A DNA stretch of 41,559 nucleotides from NCBI GenBank assembly GCA_947483545.1, contig CANKNP010000004.1, forward strand, positions 1-41,559, given 5' to 3'. Positions 8,273 to 15,375 of the stretch are shown piece after piece (the first letter of the stretch is position 1; each line of letters starts with the position of its first letter). The stretch comes from Deltaproteobacteria bacterium (GTDB lineage Bacteria; Myxococcota; UBA796; SXON01). A model generated the notes under the pieces. That model did no database searches, was not told the DNA's origin, and saw only the letters and a program-made list of their open reading frames with translations. Made by a program: the position numbers and the translations under genes.

Positions 8273-9111
8273 AGCCGCTGACGATCCTGTACCGGGGCCA
8301 ATTGTCGTCGTGTAATTTCGACTGTGGGTATTGCCCGTTCGCAAAGCGAAGAGAATCCCGAGAGGCCCAGGAGATCGACCGTGCCGCGCTCGCTCGATTT
8401 GTGGCTTGGGTGGGGACGCAGGCGTTTTCGCCGACGTCGGTGTTCTTTACCCCCTGGGGTGAGGCGCTGGTTCGAGGTTGGTACCGCGATGCGATGGGCG
8501 CGCTGTCGAACATGGACCACGTCCGGCGTGTGGCCGTGCAGACGAACCTGTCCGTGCCTGTGTCCTGGGTTCGGCAGGCCCGGGCCGACCGTGTGGGGGT
8601 TTGGGCGACCTGGCACCCCGAGCAGATGCCGCTGGGACGGTTTGTGGCACGCGTGAAGGATTTGCACCGCGCGGGGACTCACGTCAGCGCGGGGATCGTG
8701 GGAATGCCGGAGCACGAGGCCGACGCGATAGCGTTGAAGGCTGCGCTACCCGACGTCTATGTGTGGGTGAACGCCGTGAAGCGCAATCCGGCCGCGATGG
8801 CGCTCGATTGGGCCAAGGTAGACCCGCTGTTCGGTTGGAATGCGCACTATTGGCCGAGCGCCGGGAAAGCCTGTCGCACGGGGGAAGATGTCGTGACGGT
8901 AGACGGGGTGGGGGACGTTCGACGGTGCCATTTTGTGGACCAGCGGATCGGTAATATCTACGATGGCACGATCCACGCAGGGTTGAAGCCGCGGGCGTGT
9001 CCGAAGGCCGTGTGTGGGTGTCACATCGGGTATGTTCACATGCCCGGGTTGGGGGTGGGGGGGGTTTTCGGGGACGGGATTTTGGAGCGGGTGGTGGGCA
9101 GCTACGGGTGA
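8269..9111 (+). CDS. STM4011-family radical SAM protein
   Basis: A 280-residue radical SAM protein starting at GTG 8269, which overlaps the upstream TGA (GTGA). The N-terminus LTILYRGQLSSCNFDCGYC supplies the CxxxCxxC cluster ligands Cys15, Cys19 and Cys22. PFAKRR follows, a signature I associate with the STM4011 family. The C-terminal third is rich in cysteines (RRCHF, then RACPKAVCGCHIG), which suggests an auxiliary Fe-S cluster in a SPASM-like position. A longer in-frame start at 8155 would bury the start inside the upstream gene and is rejected. Together with the STM4012- and STM4014-type genes it makes up a known but uncharacterised gene set. The last codons already fall in a 7-nt repeat array. 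Confidence 0.85.
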   Translation: MKPLTILYRGQLSSCNFDCGYCPFAKRRESREAQEIDRAALARFVAWVGTQAFSPTSVFFTPWGEALVRGWYRDAMGALSNMDHVRRVAVQTNLSVPVSWVRQARADRVGVWATWHPEQMPLGRFVARVKDLHRAGTHVSAGIVGMPEHEADAIALKAALPDVYVWVNAVKRNPAAMALDWAKVDPLFGWNAHYWPSAGKACRTGEDVVTVDGVGDVRRCHFVDQRIGNIYDGTIHAGLKPRACPKAVCGCHIGYVHMPGLGVGGVFGDGILERVVGSYG

Positions 9112-9167
9112 CGGGCTGCGGGTGACGGGCTACGGGCTACGGGGGGCTACGGGCTACGGGGGGCTTC
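9100..9167 (+). repeat. Heptanucleotide tandem array (GGGCTAC)
   Basis: Units of GGGCTAC or close variants start at 9113, 9120, 9127, 9134, 9144, 9151 and 9161, with two three-base GGG insertions. The array begins within the last codons of the STM4011-type gene and continues past its TGA. The rest of the gap to 9301 shows nothing I can name. The core RGGCTNC recurs at two other intergenic sites in the window. Confidence 0.8.
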
Positions 9168-9301
9168 GGCTGGCGACGCCACGACGGGGGTGACCCCTCA
9201 CTCAGCCCTCCACGTCGCTGAGCCCGAGGCCCCACTCGCCTCCACGTCCCTGCCGAACGATGAGGTGGAGGGTGAGATCGGGAGTTGGAGGGGCCCGTCC
9301 A

Positions 9302-10858
9302 TCACCCACCGCCCACCAACTCCTCCGCTTGCTCCCGCGCCGCGGCCATCGTCGGCTCCATGCTCGCCCCCCTCCCACGCCCCGGCGACCTCAGCGCCTT
9401 GGCCTCCTGCACCTGCGGCTCCCCCCAGAGCTCCGCCACGGTCGGACCCGAGGCCGAGCGACTGTCCTGCATGAACCGCCGGATCTCATAGGGCCAGACG
9501 CGTCTGCCCATCTGCGCGTACCACTGCATCGCCGCTCGGAGGTGTGGGTCCGGGTGCGCCAGCGTCCGCGCGATCGCCCGGGGTCGCGCCTGCAGCGTCA
9601 CCTCCATCAGCTTGACCCACGCGAGCACCCGCCAGGGAGGCACCGGCCCGGCGAGGACCTGGTGTTTGTAGTCCCACATCGCCGCGTTCGGTTGAACGAC
9701 GCGATGGTCTTTCACCGTGGCGTAGAACGGCGTCCAGCGATGCGGGGTCGCGTAGAGGAGCTGCACCTGGTCAGGGTCGTAGGACAAGAGCTGCCGCAGC
9801 CCCCGGAAGTAGTCGGCGTCGGACTGATCCCCGAGCCCGGCCACCCACGTCGCCATCGAGAGAATGCCGACCGTTCGCAAGAGCCGGATCGCCTCGCGGT
9901 CCACCGTCACCGTGCTGCCTTTGCGCACGCGCTTGAGCGTCGCCTCGTCGGTCGCCTCTGTCCCCAGCAGGAACCGCGTGACCCCCGCCTTCGCATAGAG
10001 CGGGAGCAGGTCCGCGTCCCGGACGATATCGCCCGCGCGTGTGGACCCCACCAGGGTGACCTTGACGCCCTCGGCCACCAACGCCTCGCAGAACGCACGC
10101 CAGGCCTCGCGGTTGGCCGTGGGGTTCTCGTCCGCAAAGTTGAAGACCTCGACGCCCTGCTCCCGGTGGAGGCGAGCGATCTCGGCGGCGAACCGCACGG
10201 GATCCCGGTGCCGCCACGTCGTCCAGTACGCGTGCTGGCCGCAGTACGTGCAGCGGAAGGGGCACCCCCGGGAGAACTGAACGACGACGGCGCGCTTGCC
10301 ACCCCAATAGGTGTAGCGGCGGTGGTCGATAAGCTCCCATCCGATGCGGCACGTGTCGAGGTCCGTAATTGTGGTCGCGTTCGGCGTGGCTATCGGCGCG
10401 CCCTGCTCGCGGTAGGCGATGCCTGGAAGGCCAGCAAGCGGAAGCCCCCAGACCAGACGCTCGACCAACGCGACCGCCGTATTTTCGCCCTCTCCCCGTA
10501 CGATCACGTCAATGCCTGGCTCCTCGGTGAGGATCTCGCGCCAGTGGTAGGTCGGGAACACGCCGCCGTACACGACGATGGCCTGGGAGACGGCCTGCAA
10601 CGCGCGCACGAACGCGACGACGGCGGGGTGCGCGGACGTCGAGCCTGAGTGGCCCAGCATGACGACGTCCGCCGCGCGGGCACGGTGCGCCAAGGCTTCG
10701 GCCGCCAGGCACTCCAGATCGCCGTCGATCAGCGAGACCGCGTGCCCTGCATCGAGGAGAGGCCCGCCCAGCGAGAGCAGGCCGAGGGGCGGCAGATGGT
10801 CGTCCGGAATGCGGCTGCCGATGGAGGGATGCGCGATGTTGACGAGGGTGATTTTCAT
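9302..10858 (-). CDS. bchE: BchE-type B12-binding radical SAM protein (anaerobic Mg-protoporphyrin IX monomethyl ester cyclase)
   Basis: A 518-residue protein with an N-terminal cobalamin-binding domain (about residues 1-140) and a radical SAM core with Cys199, Cys203 and Cys206 (CPFRCTYC). It carries the segments I associate with BchE proper: SRIPDDHLPPLGLL, GHSGST, GGVFPTYHWR, WELIDHRRYTYWGGKRAVVV (about 184-203), NFADENPT, TPHRWTP and WDYKHQVLA. BchE closes the fifth (isocyclic) ring of bacteriochlorophyll with water-derived oxygen under anoxia, using B12 and SAM. The length is slightly short of typical BchE (about 550). ATG 10858 gives the canonical MKITLVN start; the upstream extension to 10972 is not family-like. 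It lies 65 bases behind an ATP-grasp gene on the same strand. No other bch, puf or crt gene is in the window, so a paralogous role in modifying another tetrapyrrole is possible. Confidence 0.82.
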   Translation of the reverse strand: MKITLVNIAHPSIGSRIPDDHLPPLGLLSLGGPLLDAGHAVSLIDGDLECLAAEALAHRARAADVVMLGHSGSTSAHPAVVAFVRALQAVSQAIVVYGGVFPTYHWREILTEEPGIDVIVRGEGENTAVALVERLVWGLPLAGLPGIAYREQGAPIATPNATTITDLDTCRIGWELIDHRRYTYWGGKRAVVVQFSRGCPFRCTYCGQHAYWTTWRHRDPVRFAAEIARLHREQGVEVFNFADENPTANREAWRAFCEALVAEGVKVTLVGSTRAGDIVRDADLLPLYAKAGVTRFLLGTEATDEATLKRVRKGSTVTVDREAIRLLRTVGILSMATWVAGLGDQSDADYFRGLRQLLSYDPDQVQLLYATPHRWTPFYATVKDHRVVQPNAAMWDYKHQVLAGPVPPWRVLAWVKLMEVTLQARPRAIARTLAHPDPHLRAAMQWYAQMGRRVWPYEIRRFMQDSRSASGPTVAELWGEPQVQEAKALRSPGRGRGASMEPTMAAAREQAEELVGGG

Positions 10859-10923
10859 GGTTCCAATATGACCTACCGGTGTGCAGGGGGCGTGCAAGCG
10901 GCGGGGAGAAGGACTGCAAACCC

Positions 10924-12048
10924 CTACCCCCCGCCCATCGCCGCCCGAATCTCCCAATCGTAAACGCCCCACTCGCGCCCCCCAAACGTGCGCGTCAACC
11001 CCGGCAGCAGGTCCCCAAACGCATTGATCTCCAGGATTCGAAACCCCGGCGTCCCCGGTTCGGGATCCCGATCAAACATGACGTCCACGCCCAAGTGAAG
11101 GCCGGGGATCGCTCGCCCCAACACCCGCATCGCCTCGTACATCGCCGTGATTCTCCCCTCGGGGATCACCTCGGCGAGGCGGGCCAAATCCCCGCGGGTG
11201 CCACCCAAGTGGAGGTTTGTGATCGGGTGCCTGCTCTGGCGGATCACGGTGAACGCCGGCTCGCCCGCGACAAGCAGCACCCGAAGGTCAAAATTCTGGC
11301 CGTCCATCTCGGCCTTGGGCACGAACCGCTCGACGTGGACGCCTTCGTTCAGGATCAGCGCGACCAACTCCCGGGCGATTTTCCCCCGGTAGGCTCGGGG
11401 CCGGAGCGAGTTGTAGATCCTCCCCCGCCCGAGGTACTCCATGGTCGTGAACAGCTCCATACCCATTCGTCCGCGCCGCCAGATCCCGAGCCCAGAGGCA
11501 GAGGATCCGCTGGACAGCTTGATGACGACGCCGCCAGGGATCTCGGGGAGGTCCTCCACCACATCGACCGGATAGACCTCTGGGATCGGGAGCCCCAACG
11601 TCGCGATGGTCTTCGCGCTCTCGCGTTTGTCGAAGCAGAGCCGGATCGTCGCGGTGGGGTTGAGCATCCGCCAATGGCCCGGAGCGAGCTCGTCGACGTT
11701 GCGCAAGGCGGCGAGGAACCCCCGGTGTTGTTGATGCGGGCAGAGGAGGATGCCGAAGCGCTCGGGGAGCGTGGCGATGTCGGACGCCGAGGCGACCTTC
11801 CAGCGACCCGGAGGGCCTGCCCATCGGCCGTGTTCGAGGAGGCGTTGTTGGACCGGGATGTTCTCGCCGAGGGTGTCGATGCGGAGGTAGACGTCGTCGG
11901 ACAGGGCGGCATCGAGCAAACGTCGGGGCCACTCCAAGAACGCCTGCCAGGAGTAGACGCCAAATCGCTCTCCTGCGTTGTGGAGCGCCTCGCAGAACCC
12001 GATGACCCGCCGATTCTCGGGGTTGCCGAGGATCACCCAGCTTCGCAC
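10924..12048 (-). CDS. STM4014-family ATP-grasp protein
   Basis: A 374-residue protein starting at GTG 12048. The N-terminus WVILGNPENRRVIGF matches the STM4014 family as I recall it. The remainder fits an ATP-grasp fold: GGVVIKLSSGSSASGLG for the ATP-binding loop, NFDLRVLLVAGEP for the central strand, and LEINAFGDLLPG for the metal-binding Glu/Asn end. ATP-grasp enzymes join a carboxylate to an amine or thiol through an acyl phosphate, so it may ligate a substrate processed by the STM4011/4012 radical SAM enzymes (inference). It follows the BamD-like gene by 4 bases and precedes bchE by 65 bases. Its radical SAM partners are on the opposite strand beyond bchE. Confidence 0.8.
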   Translation of the reverse strand: MRSWVILGNPENRRVIGFCEALHNAGERFGVYSWQAFLEWPRRLLDAALSDDVYLRIDTLGENIPVQQRLLEHGRWAGPPGRWKVASASDIATLPERFGILLCPHQQHRGFLAALRNVDELAPGHWRMLNPTATIRLCFDKRESAKTIATLGLPIPEVYPVDVVEDLPEIPGGVVIKLSSGSSASGLGIWRRGRMGMELFTTMEYLGRGRIYNSLRPRAYRGKIARELVALILNEGVHVERFVPKAEMDGQNFDLRVLLVAGEPAFTVIRQSRHPITNLHLGGTRGDLARLAEVIPEGRITAMYEAMRVLGRAIPGLHLGVDVMFDRDPEPGTPGFRILEINAFGDLLPGLTRTFGGREWGVYDWEIRAAMGGG

Positions 12049-12052
12049 AGCC

Positions 12053-12859
12053 CTACTGCTTGACCTGCCGCTCGGCTTTGGCCTTCTCGCGGGCCACCTG
12101 GCGGGTGTGCTTGGCAGCGGCGGACTTCACGGCCCGGGTGGCCGCCGCGACCTTCTTTGGCGCGCTCGCCTGCAGCTGCTCGAGCGCCGCCGAGCTGTCC
12201 TCGTCTTGGCGCGCGAACGCGACGGCCAAAAGCGTGAGCGCCTCGGGGCGGTCCGGGGAGGTCGGATACTGCGCCAGGAAGCCCATCGTACGGCCTTCGA
12301 CGGCGGGCCCCGCCTCGCGCCGGTCGTAGAACCGGGAGATCAGGATCTCCTTGTGCCCGAGGCGATTGCGCGCCTTGGTCAGGAACTTGTCTACCTCAGG
12401 CGTGTGCTCGCTGTTCGGAAAACGGGAGGAGAAGCCGGTCCAGGTGTTGACCGCTTGCCGCGTCCACGTCTGATCTTTCGCGGCGACCGTCGGGGACTTC
12501 TGGTACAGCGTCATGCCCAGGCGATAGACGACCTTGTCCAGCTCCGCGTACCGGGGATGTGCGCGGAGAAAGTCCTCATACGCGATCCGCGCGGCGTCCC
12601 ACTCCGACTTCTTGTAGTGCAGCTCGGCGATCGCAAGCTCGGCCTTCAGCGCGTACGGGTCGTCGCGGAAGTAGGTGCGGACGCGGTTGAACTGCTCCAG
12701 CGCCTTGGTGTAGATGCCCCGCTTTGCGAAACGCTCGCCCAACTCGTACGTCTGCTGCGCGGTCAGACGGGATCCGGCGGCCTCGGCGGGGCCGGCGAGC
12801 AGGACTGCGAGCCCAAGTGGCACGAGGCGGGCGATCCAGCGGGTGAAGGGGAGCGGCAT
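12053..12859 (-). CDS. bamD: BamD-like outer-membrane assembly TPR protein
   Basis: A 268-residue exported TPR protein. The signal peptide (about residues 1-26, ending AGPAEA) is followed by TAQQTYELGERFAKRGIYTK and further helical repeats. The segment DPYALKAELAIAELHYKKSEWDAA and the RFPNSEHTPEVDKFL repeat are typical of BamD/YfiO. The Lys/Ala-rich C-terminus is an extension. BamD scaffolds the BAM complex that inserts beta-barrels. BamD is usually a lipoprotein, but no lipobox Cys is visible here. ATG at 12859 is chosen because it starts the signal peptide; the open frame to 13117 is antisense to the DUF1844 gene. Confidence 0.75.
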   Translation of the reverse strand: MPLPFTRWIARLVPLGLAVLLAGPAEAAGSRLTAQQTYELGERFAKRGIYTKALEQFNRVRTYFRDDPYALKAELAIAELHYKKSEWDAARIAYEDFLRAHPRYAELDKVVYRLGMTLYQKSPTVAAKDQTWTRQAVNTWTGFSSRFPNSEHTPEVDKFLTKARNRLGHKEILISRFYDRREAGPAVEGRTMGFLAQYPTSPDRPEALTLLAVAFARQDEDSSAALEQLQASAPKKVAAATRAVKSAAAKHTRQVAREKAKAERQVKQ

Positions 12860-12914
12860 GGCGGCTTGGGCTATCGCGCGCGGCGTGATAGAGCGAGCGG
12901 CCTTCGAGGTCCCC

Positions 12915-13154
12915 TTGCCCACGTCTCCTCCTGTCACCTTCAGCACCTTTGTGATCTCGCTGGCCCACTCGGCGCTCGTCCACCTGGGCGAGGGCGTGGA
13001 AGGTGCCGGTTCCAAGGCGGACAAAGGCGTCGCCGGGCACACCCTGGAGCTGCTCGACCTGTTGAGCGAGAAGACCAAGGGCAACCTCGACGAAGAGGAG
13101 ACCCGGCTCCTCGACACGGTGCGGAACGAGATCCGCGGGCGGCTCGGGGGGTAG
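12915..13154 (+). CDS. DUF1844 family protein
   Basis: A 79-residue cytoplasmic protein with the DUF1844 core FSTFVISLAHSALVHLGE and the conserved HTLELLDLLSEKTKGNL plus EEETRLLDTVRNEIR helices. I chose TTG at 12915 because a GAGG Shine-Dalgarno (12906-12909) sits five bases ahead and the protein then starts as family members do. An alternative ATG at 12858 would overlap the divergent bamD start and add 19 atypical residues. Family function is unknown. It is divergent from bamD, with 55 bases between them. Confidence 0.75.
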   Translation: MPTSPPVTFSTFVISLAHSALVHLGEGVEGAGSKADKGVAGHTLELLDLLSEKTKGNLDEEETRLLDTVRNEIRGRLGG

Positions 13155-13180
13155 GAATCCGGCGTCGGCGGATCCGCGGA

Positions 13181-13267
13181 GCGAGCAGCGACACGCGAGC
13201 CGGCGAGCGTGTTCAGCTGCTTCCGCGAGCAGCGACACCGAGCCGGCGAGCGTGTTCAGCTGCTTCC
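13181..13267. repeat. Tandem duplication of a 44-nt unit
   Basis: Two adjacent units, 13181-13224 (44 nt) and 13225-13267 (43 nt), differ by one deleted base near the middle. Both begin GCGAGCAGCGACAC and end GTTCAGCTGCTTCC. They lie 26 bases after the DUF1844 stop. No coding role is seen; it looks like a recent local duplication. Confidence 0.9.
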
Positions 13268-13293
13268 GCGCTGCTGGGTCCTTGAAATTGGAG

Positions 13294-13326
13294 GGGCCCC
13301 CGGCGCAGGTACCCCTGCGTCGGGGC
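13294..13326 (-). repeat. Inverted partial copy of the dispersed hairpin repeat
   Basis: This 33-nt block matches the reverse complement of 14496-14528 at 30 of 33 positions. It contains a 6-bp stem, CGCAGG (13304-13309) with CCTGCG (13314-13319), around a 4-nt loop. Two of the three differences from the other copies fall at paired stem positions and keep pairing (G-C becomes A-T). It lies just upstream of the lipoprotein promoter. Confidence 0.75.
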
Positions 13327-13357
13327 GGCCGCATGCCTTGAATTCCTCCGGGGCGCC

Positions 13358-13387
13358 TTGACACGGAGGGGCGCTTTCGTGTACCCT
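13358..13387 (+). promoter_or_regulatory. Sigma-70-type promoter of the lipoprotein gene
   Basis: A perfect -35 box TTGACA (13358-13363) and a -10-like TACCCT (13382-13387) are spaced by 18 bases, 42 bases upstream of the ATG at 13430. The -10 box matches the consensus at only three positions, so strength is uncertain. Confidence 0.55.
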
Positions 13388-13429
13388 GCCCGCGCCTCGA
13401 TGCTTGACCTTTACCTTTCTGGAGCAATC

Positions 13430-14470
13430 ATGATCCGTTCCCTTCCCTTCTTTGCCATCCTCGCCGTCGCAGCGTGTACCGGCTCCGGTGACTCCGACAC
13501 CAGCGGCGGGACCGCTGGCGACAACGGTGGCGACACCACCTGCGGCGTCACCGTGGACGACACCGTCCCCGCGTCCGGCGCGACCGACGCGTACTACCGC
13601 GGCAACATCGAGTTCACGCTCTCCGATCCCGACGCCACGGCGACCATCACCACCGCCATCGCCGGTCACCAGGAGACCGGCGCCGACGGCGTGACGGTCA
13701 AGTGGGTGCTCGACGGCGCCATGGACCCCGGGACCTCCTACACTGCGACCCTGGACTACTGCGGCGGCTCGGTCGAGCTCGCGTTCACCACCTCGGATCT
13801 CGGCACGGAGATGCCGGAACCCACCTCCCTGGTCGGCCGTACCTACGTGCTCGCCCTCGGGGATGCGCGCATCGTCGAGCCCCCGGGCATCGGCGCGGTG
13901 CTCTCCAGCTACCTCACCACGGACATCCTCCTCGGCGTGACCGCGGTGGACGGTGGGAGCCTTGAGATCATCGGGGCGCTCGCGAAGACCGACGTGACCC
14001 CGTCCGAGCAAGAGTTCTGCGACCCGACCATCCCGTTCCCCGCGGCGGACTTCTCTGAGCAGCCCTACTTCGCTGTCGGCCCCCAGACCACCACCCTCTC
14101 CGTGGCTGGCTACGACATCGAGATCGGCGACCTGAACGTGACCGGCACCTTCGCGGCGGACGGCACCTACTTCGACGGTGGCACGCTCTCCGGCACCATC
14201 GACACGCGCCCCCTCGCTCCCCTGGTGGACGACTCTGGCGACGAGGGTGCAATCTGCGACCTCGCCATCCAGTTCGGCGCCGAGTGCGAGGCCTGCCCCG
14301 CCGATGGCGAGCCCTTCTGCCTGACCCTCGTCGCGGACCAGATCCTCGCTGAGCAGGTGGACGGCGTCACGCTCGTCGAGATCGCTGGCAACAACTGCAT
14401 GGGCTGCTCCGCGCCGACCGACGACACGGACTTCTCCGAGACCTGCACCGAAGATCCGGACGCCCCTTAG
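13430..14470 (+). CDS. Secreted lipoprotein with an Ig-like domain, unknown function
   Basis: A 346-residue lipoprotein. The signal peptide ends in a lipobox (LAVAAC, Cys16), followed by a Gly/Ser/Asp/Thr linker (SGDSDTSGGTAGDNGGDT). A beta-rich segment resembling a bacterial Ig-like domain follows (DTVPASGATDAYYRGNIEFTL up to CGGSVELAFTTSD, about residues 45-125). The C-terminal region has paired cysteines (CDPTIPF, CDLAIQF, CEACPADGEPFC, CMGC), which suggests disulfides. ATG 13430 has GGAG six bases ahead (13421-13424). Such lipoproteins are abundant in Myxococcota and mostly uncharacterised. The gene is flanked by oppositely oriented copies of the same 33-nt hairpin element and followed by a strong terminator. 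Confidence 0.85.
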   Translation: MIRSLPFFAILAVAACTGSGDSDTSGGTAGDNGGDTTCGVTVDDTVPASGATDAYYRGNIEFTLSDPDATATITTAIAGHQETGADGVTVKWVLDGAMDPGTSYTATLDYCGGSVELAFTTSDLGTEMPEPTSLVGRTYVLALGDARIVEPPGIGAVLSSYLTTDILLGVTAVDGGSLEIIGALAKTDVTPSEQEFCDPTIPFPAADFSEQPYFAVGPQTTTLSVAGYDIEIGDLNVTGTFAADGTYFDGGTLSGTIDTRPLAPLVDDSGDEGAICDLAIQFGAECEACPADGEPFCLTLVADQILAEQVDGVTLVEIAGNNCMGCSAPTDDTDFSETCTEDPDAP

Positions 14471-14496
14471 GCTTTCGGAGAGGCCGGGGCCGCTAG

Positions 14497-14623
14497 CCCC
14501 GACGCGGGAGTACCCGCGCCGGGGGCCCGCGCGACGTTGAATTCTGCGGCTCCGGGAGCAGCCGCGGCGCCCGCTGCGAGTCTCGCGGGCGGCGCTCCCG
14601 GGGTATGCGCTGCGGACTCCTAG
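14497..14623 (+). repeat. Dispersed structured repeat, copy A (127 nt)
   Basis: It is 120/127 identical to 27528-27654 without gaps. Hairpin 1 has stem CGCGGG (14503-14508) and CCCGCG (14513-14518) with loop AGTA. Hairpin 2 has outer arms CCGGGAGC (14552-14559) and GCTCCCGG (14594-14601), and inner arms CGCCCGC (14568-14574) and GCGGGCG (14585-14591). It starts 26 bases after the lipoprotein stop. It may be a REP/MITE-like element or a structured RNA; neither is proven. Confidence 0.85.
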
Positions 14624-14640
14624 CCCCGCCTTGAACCCTC

Positions 14641-14681
14641 CGCCCCGGTTGGCTTCGGCTGGCCGGGGCGGATGGGTTTTT
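14641..14681 (+). terminator. Rho-independent terminator
   Basis: A perfect 8-bp stem, CGCCCCGG (14641-14648) with CCGGGGCG (14663-14670), has a partly paired inner loop (GGCTTCGGCTGG). It is followed by GATGGG and five T at 14677-14681. The orientation suits the upstream lipoprotein gene. Confidence 0.85.
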
Positions 14682-14685
14682 GGCC

Positions 14686-15285
14686 CTACTTCGCCCGTTC
14701 CCCGATCCCGACGACCACCTCCGTCCCGTGCTGTAGCCGCGCCCGATCGCTGATCCAGGAGGGAAGATCCCCGAGGATCTCCGTCTCCCAGGTGTACCGG
14801 ATCCGCGTCTGACCGTTGCCGAGATCCCAGCAGTCGTAGCCGCCGGCGGCCCGGGGGAGGCGAATGACCTCCTCCGTCGCGGGCGGCGCGGCCGCGTGCT
14901 CCACAGCGTGGAACCGCAGGTGGAAGGCGTTCTTCGCGCCCGCAGGGTCGGAGCCTGGAACGACCGCAGTAGCGCTCAGCGCGAAGGCGGCGATGTAGTC
15001 CCGGTCGGTCAACGGGGAGGGATAATCCACGTGGATCCAGGCGGTGTCGGCGTCCAACTTGGCCACCTTGTCCACATGGTCAAAGGTGTCCGGGTAGCGC
15101 TCAAGGTCCTTGATGACGCCGACGACTCGGTCGAACGTGGCGGTCACGTCTTGCTCGGCGTAGCACCAGGGCAGGCCTGCGGCGTCCGTGGTGCACGCGA
15201 TCTTGGGGGTGGCCTGGACCGTCTCCCAGCCGGAGCTTGGGGGTTCCGGCCAGGCGGCGAAGGCGAGGGAGGCGAACAGCAGCAT
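14686..15285 (-). CDS. Secreted START-domain (SRPBCC) protein
   Basis: A 199-residue protein. A short signal peptide (MLLFASLAFAAW) is followed by a START-like lipid-binding fold: YAEQDVTATFDRVVGVIKDLERYPDTFDHV, then WIHVDYPSPLTDRDYIAAF, then YDCWDLGNGQTRIRYTWETEILGDLP and a C-terminal amphipathic helix. Bacterial START proteins bind lipids or other hydrophobic ligands. The single cysteine pair (CTTDAAGLPWC) may be a disulfide. The promoter would lie in the 90 bases before the divergent kinase gene. Confidence 0.75.
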   Translation of the reverse strand: MLLFASLAFAAWPEPPSSGWETVQATPKIACTTDAAGLPWCYAEQDVTATFDRVVGVIKDLERYPDTFDHVDKVAKLDADTAWIHVDYPSPLTDRDYIAAFALSATAVVPGSDPAGAKNAFHLRFHAVEHAAAPPATEEVIRLPRAAGGYDCWDLGNGQTRIRYTWETEILGDLPSWISDRARLQHGTEVVVGIGERAK

Positions 15286-15375
15286 CGTGGGGAGAGCCCT
15301 TCGGGGGCGCGTCTATTCCGCGGGGATGCGGGATGGCGGGGCCCGAAGTATGTTGGCCGCGCAATCTGGGTTCCT

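Noticed and set aside
9302..10858. A photosynthesis gene cluster around bchE
   Set aside because: No other bch, puf, puc or crt gene is visible within the window, so only the single gene can be claimed.
9260..12063. Two long plus-strand open frames opposite bchE and the STM4014-type gene
   Set aside because: Low-complexity Arg/Pro/Ala translations; the minus-strand frames carry clear family motifs.
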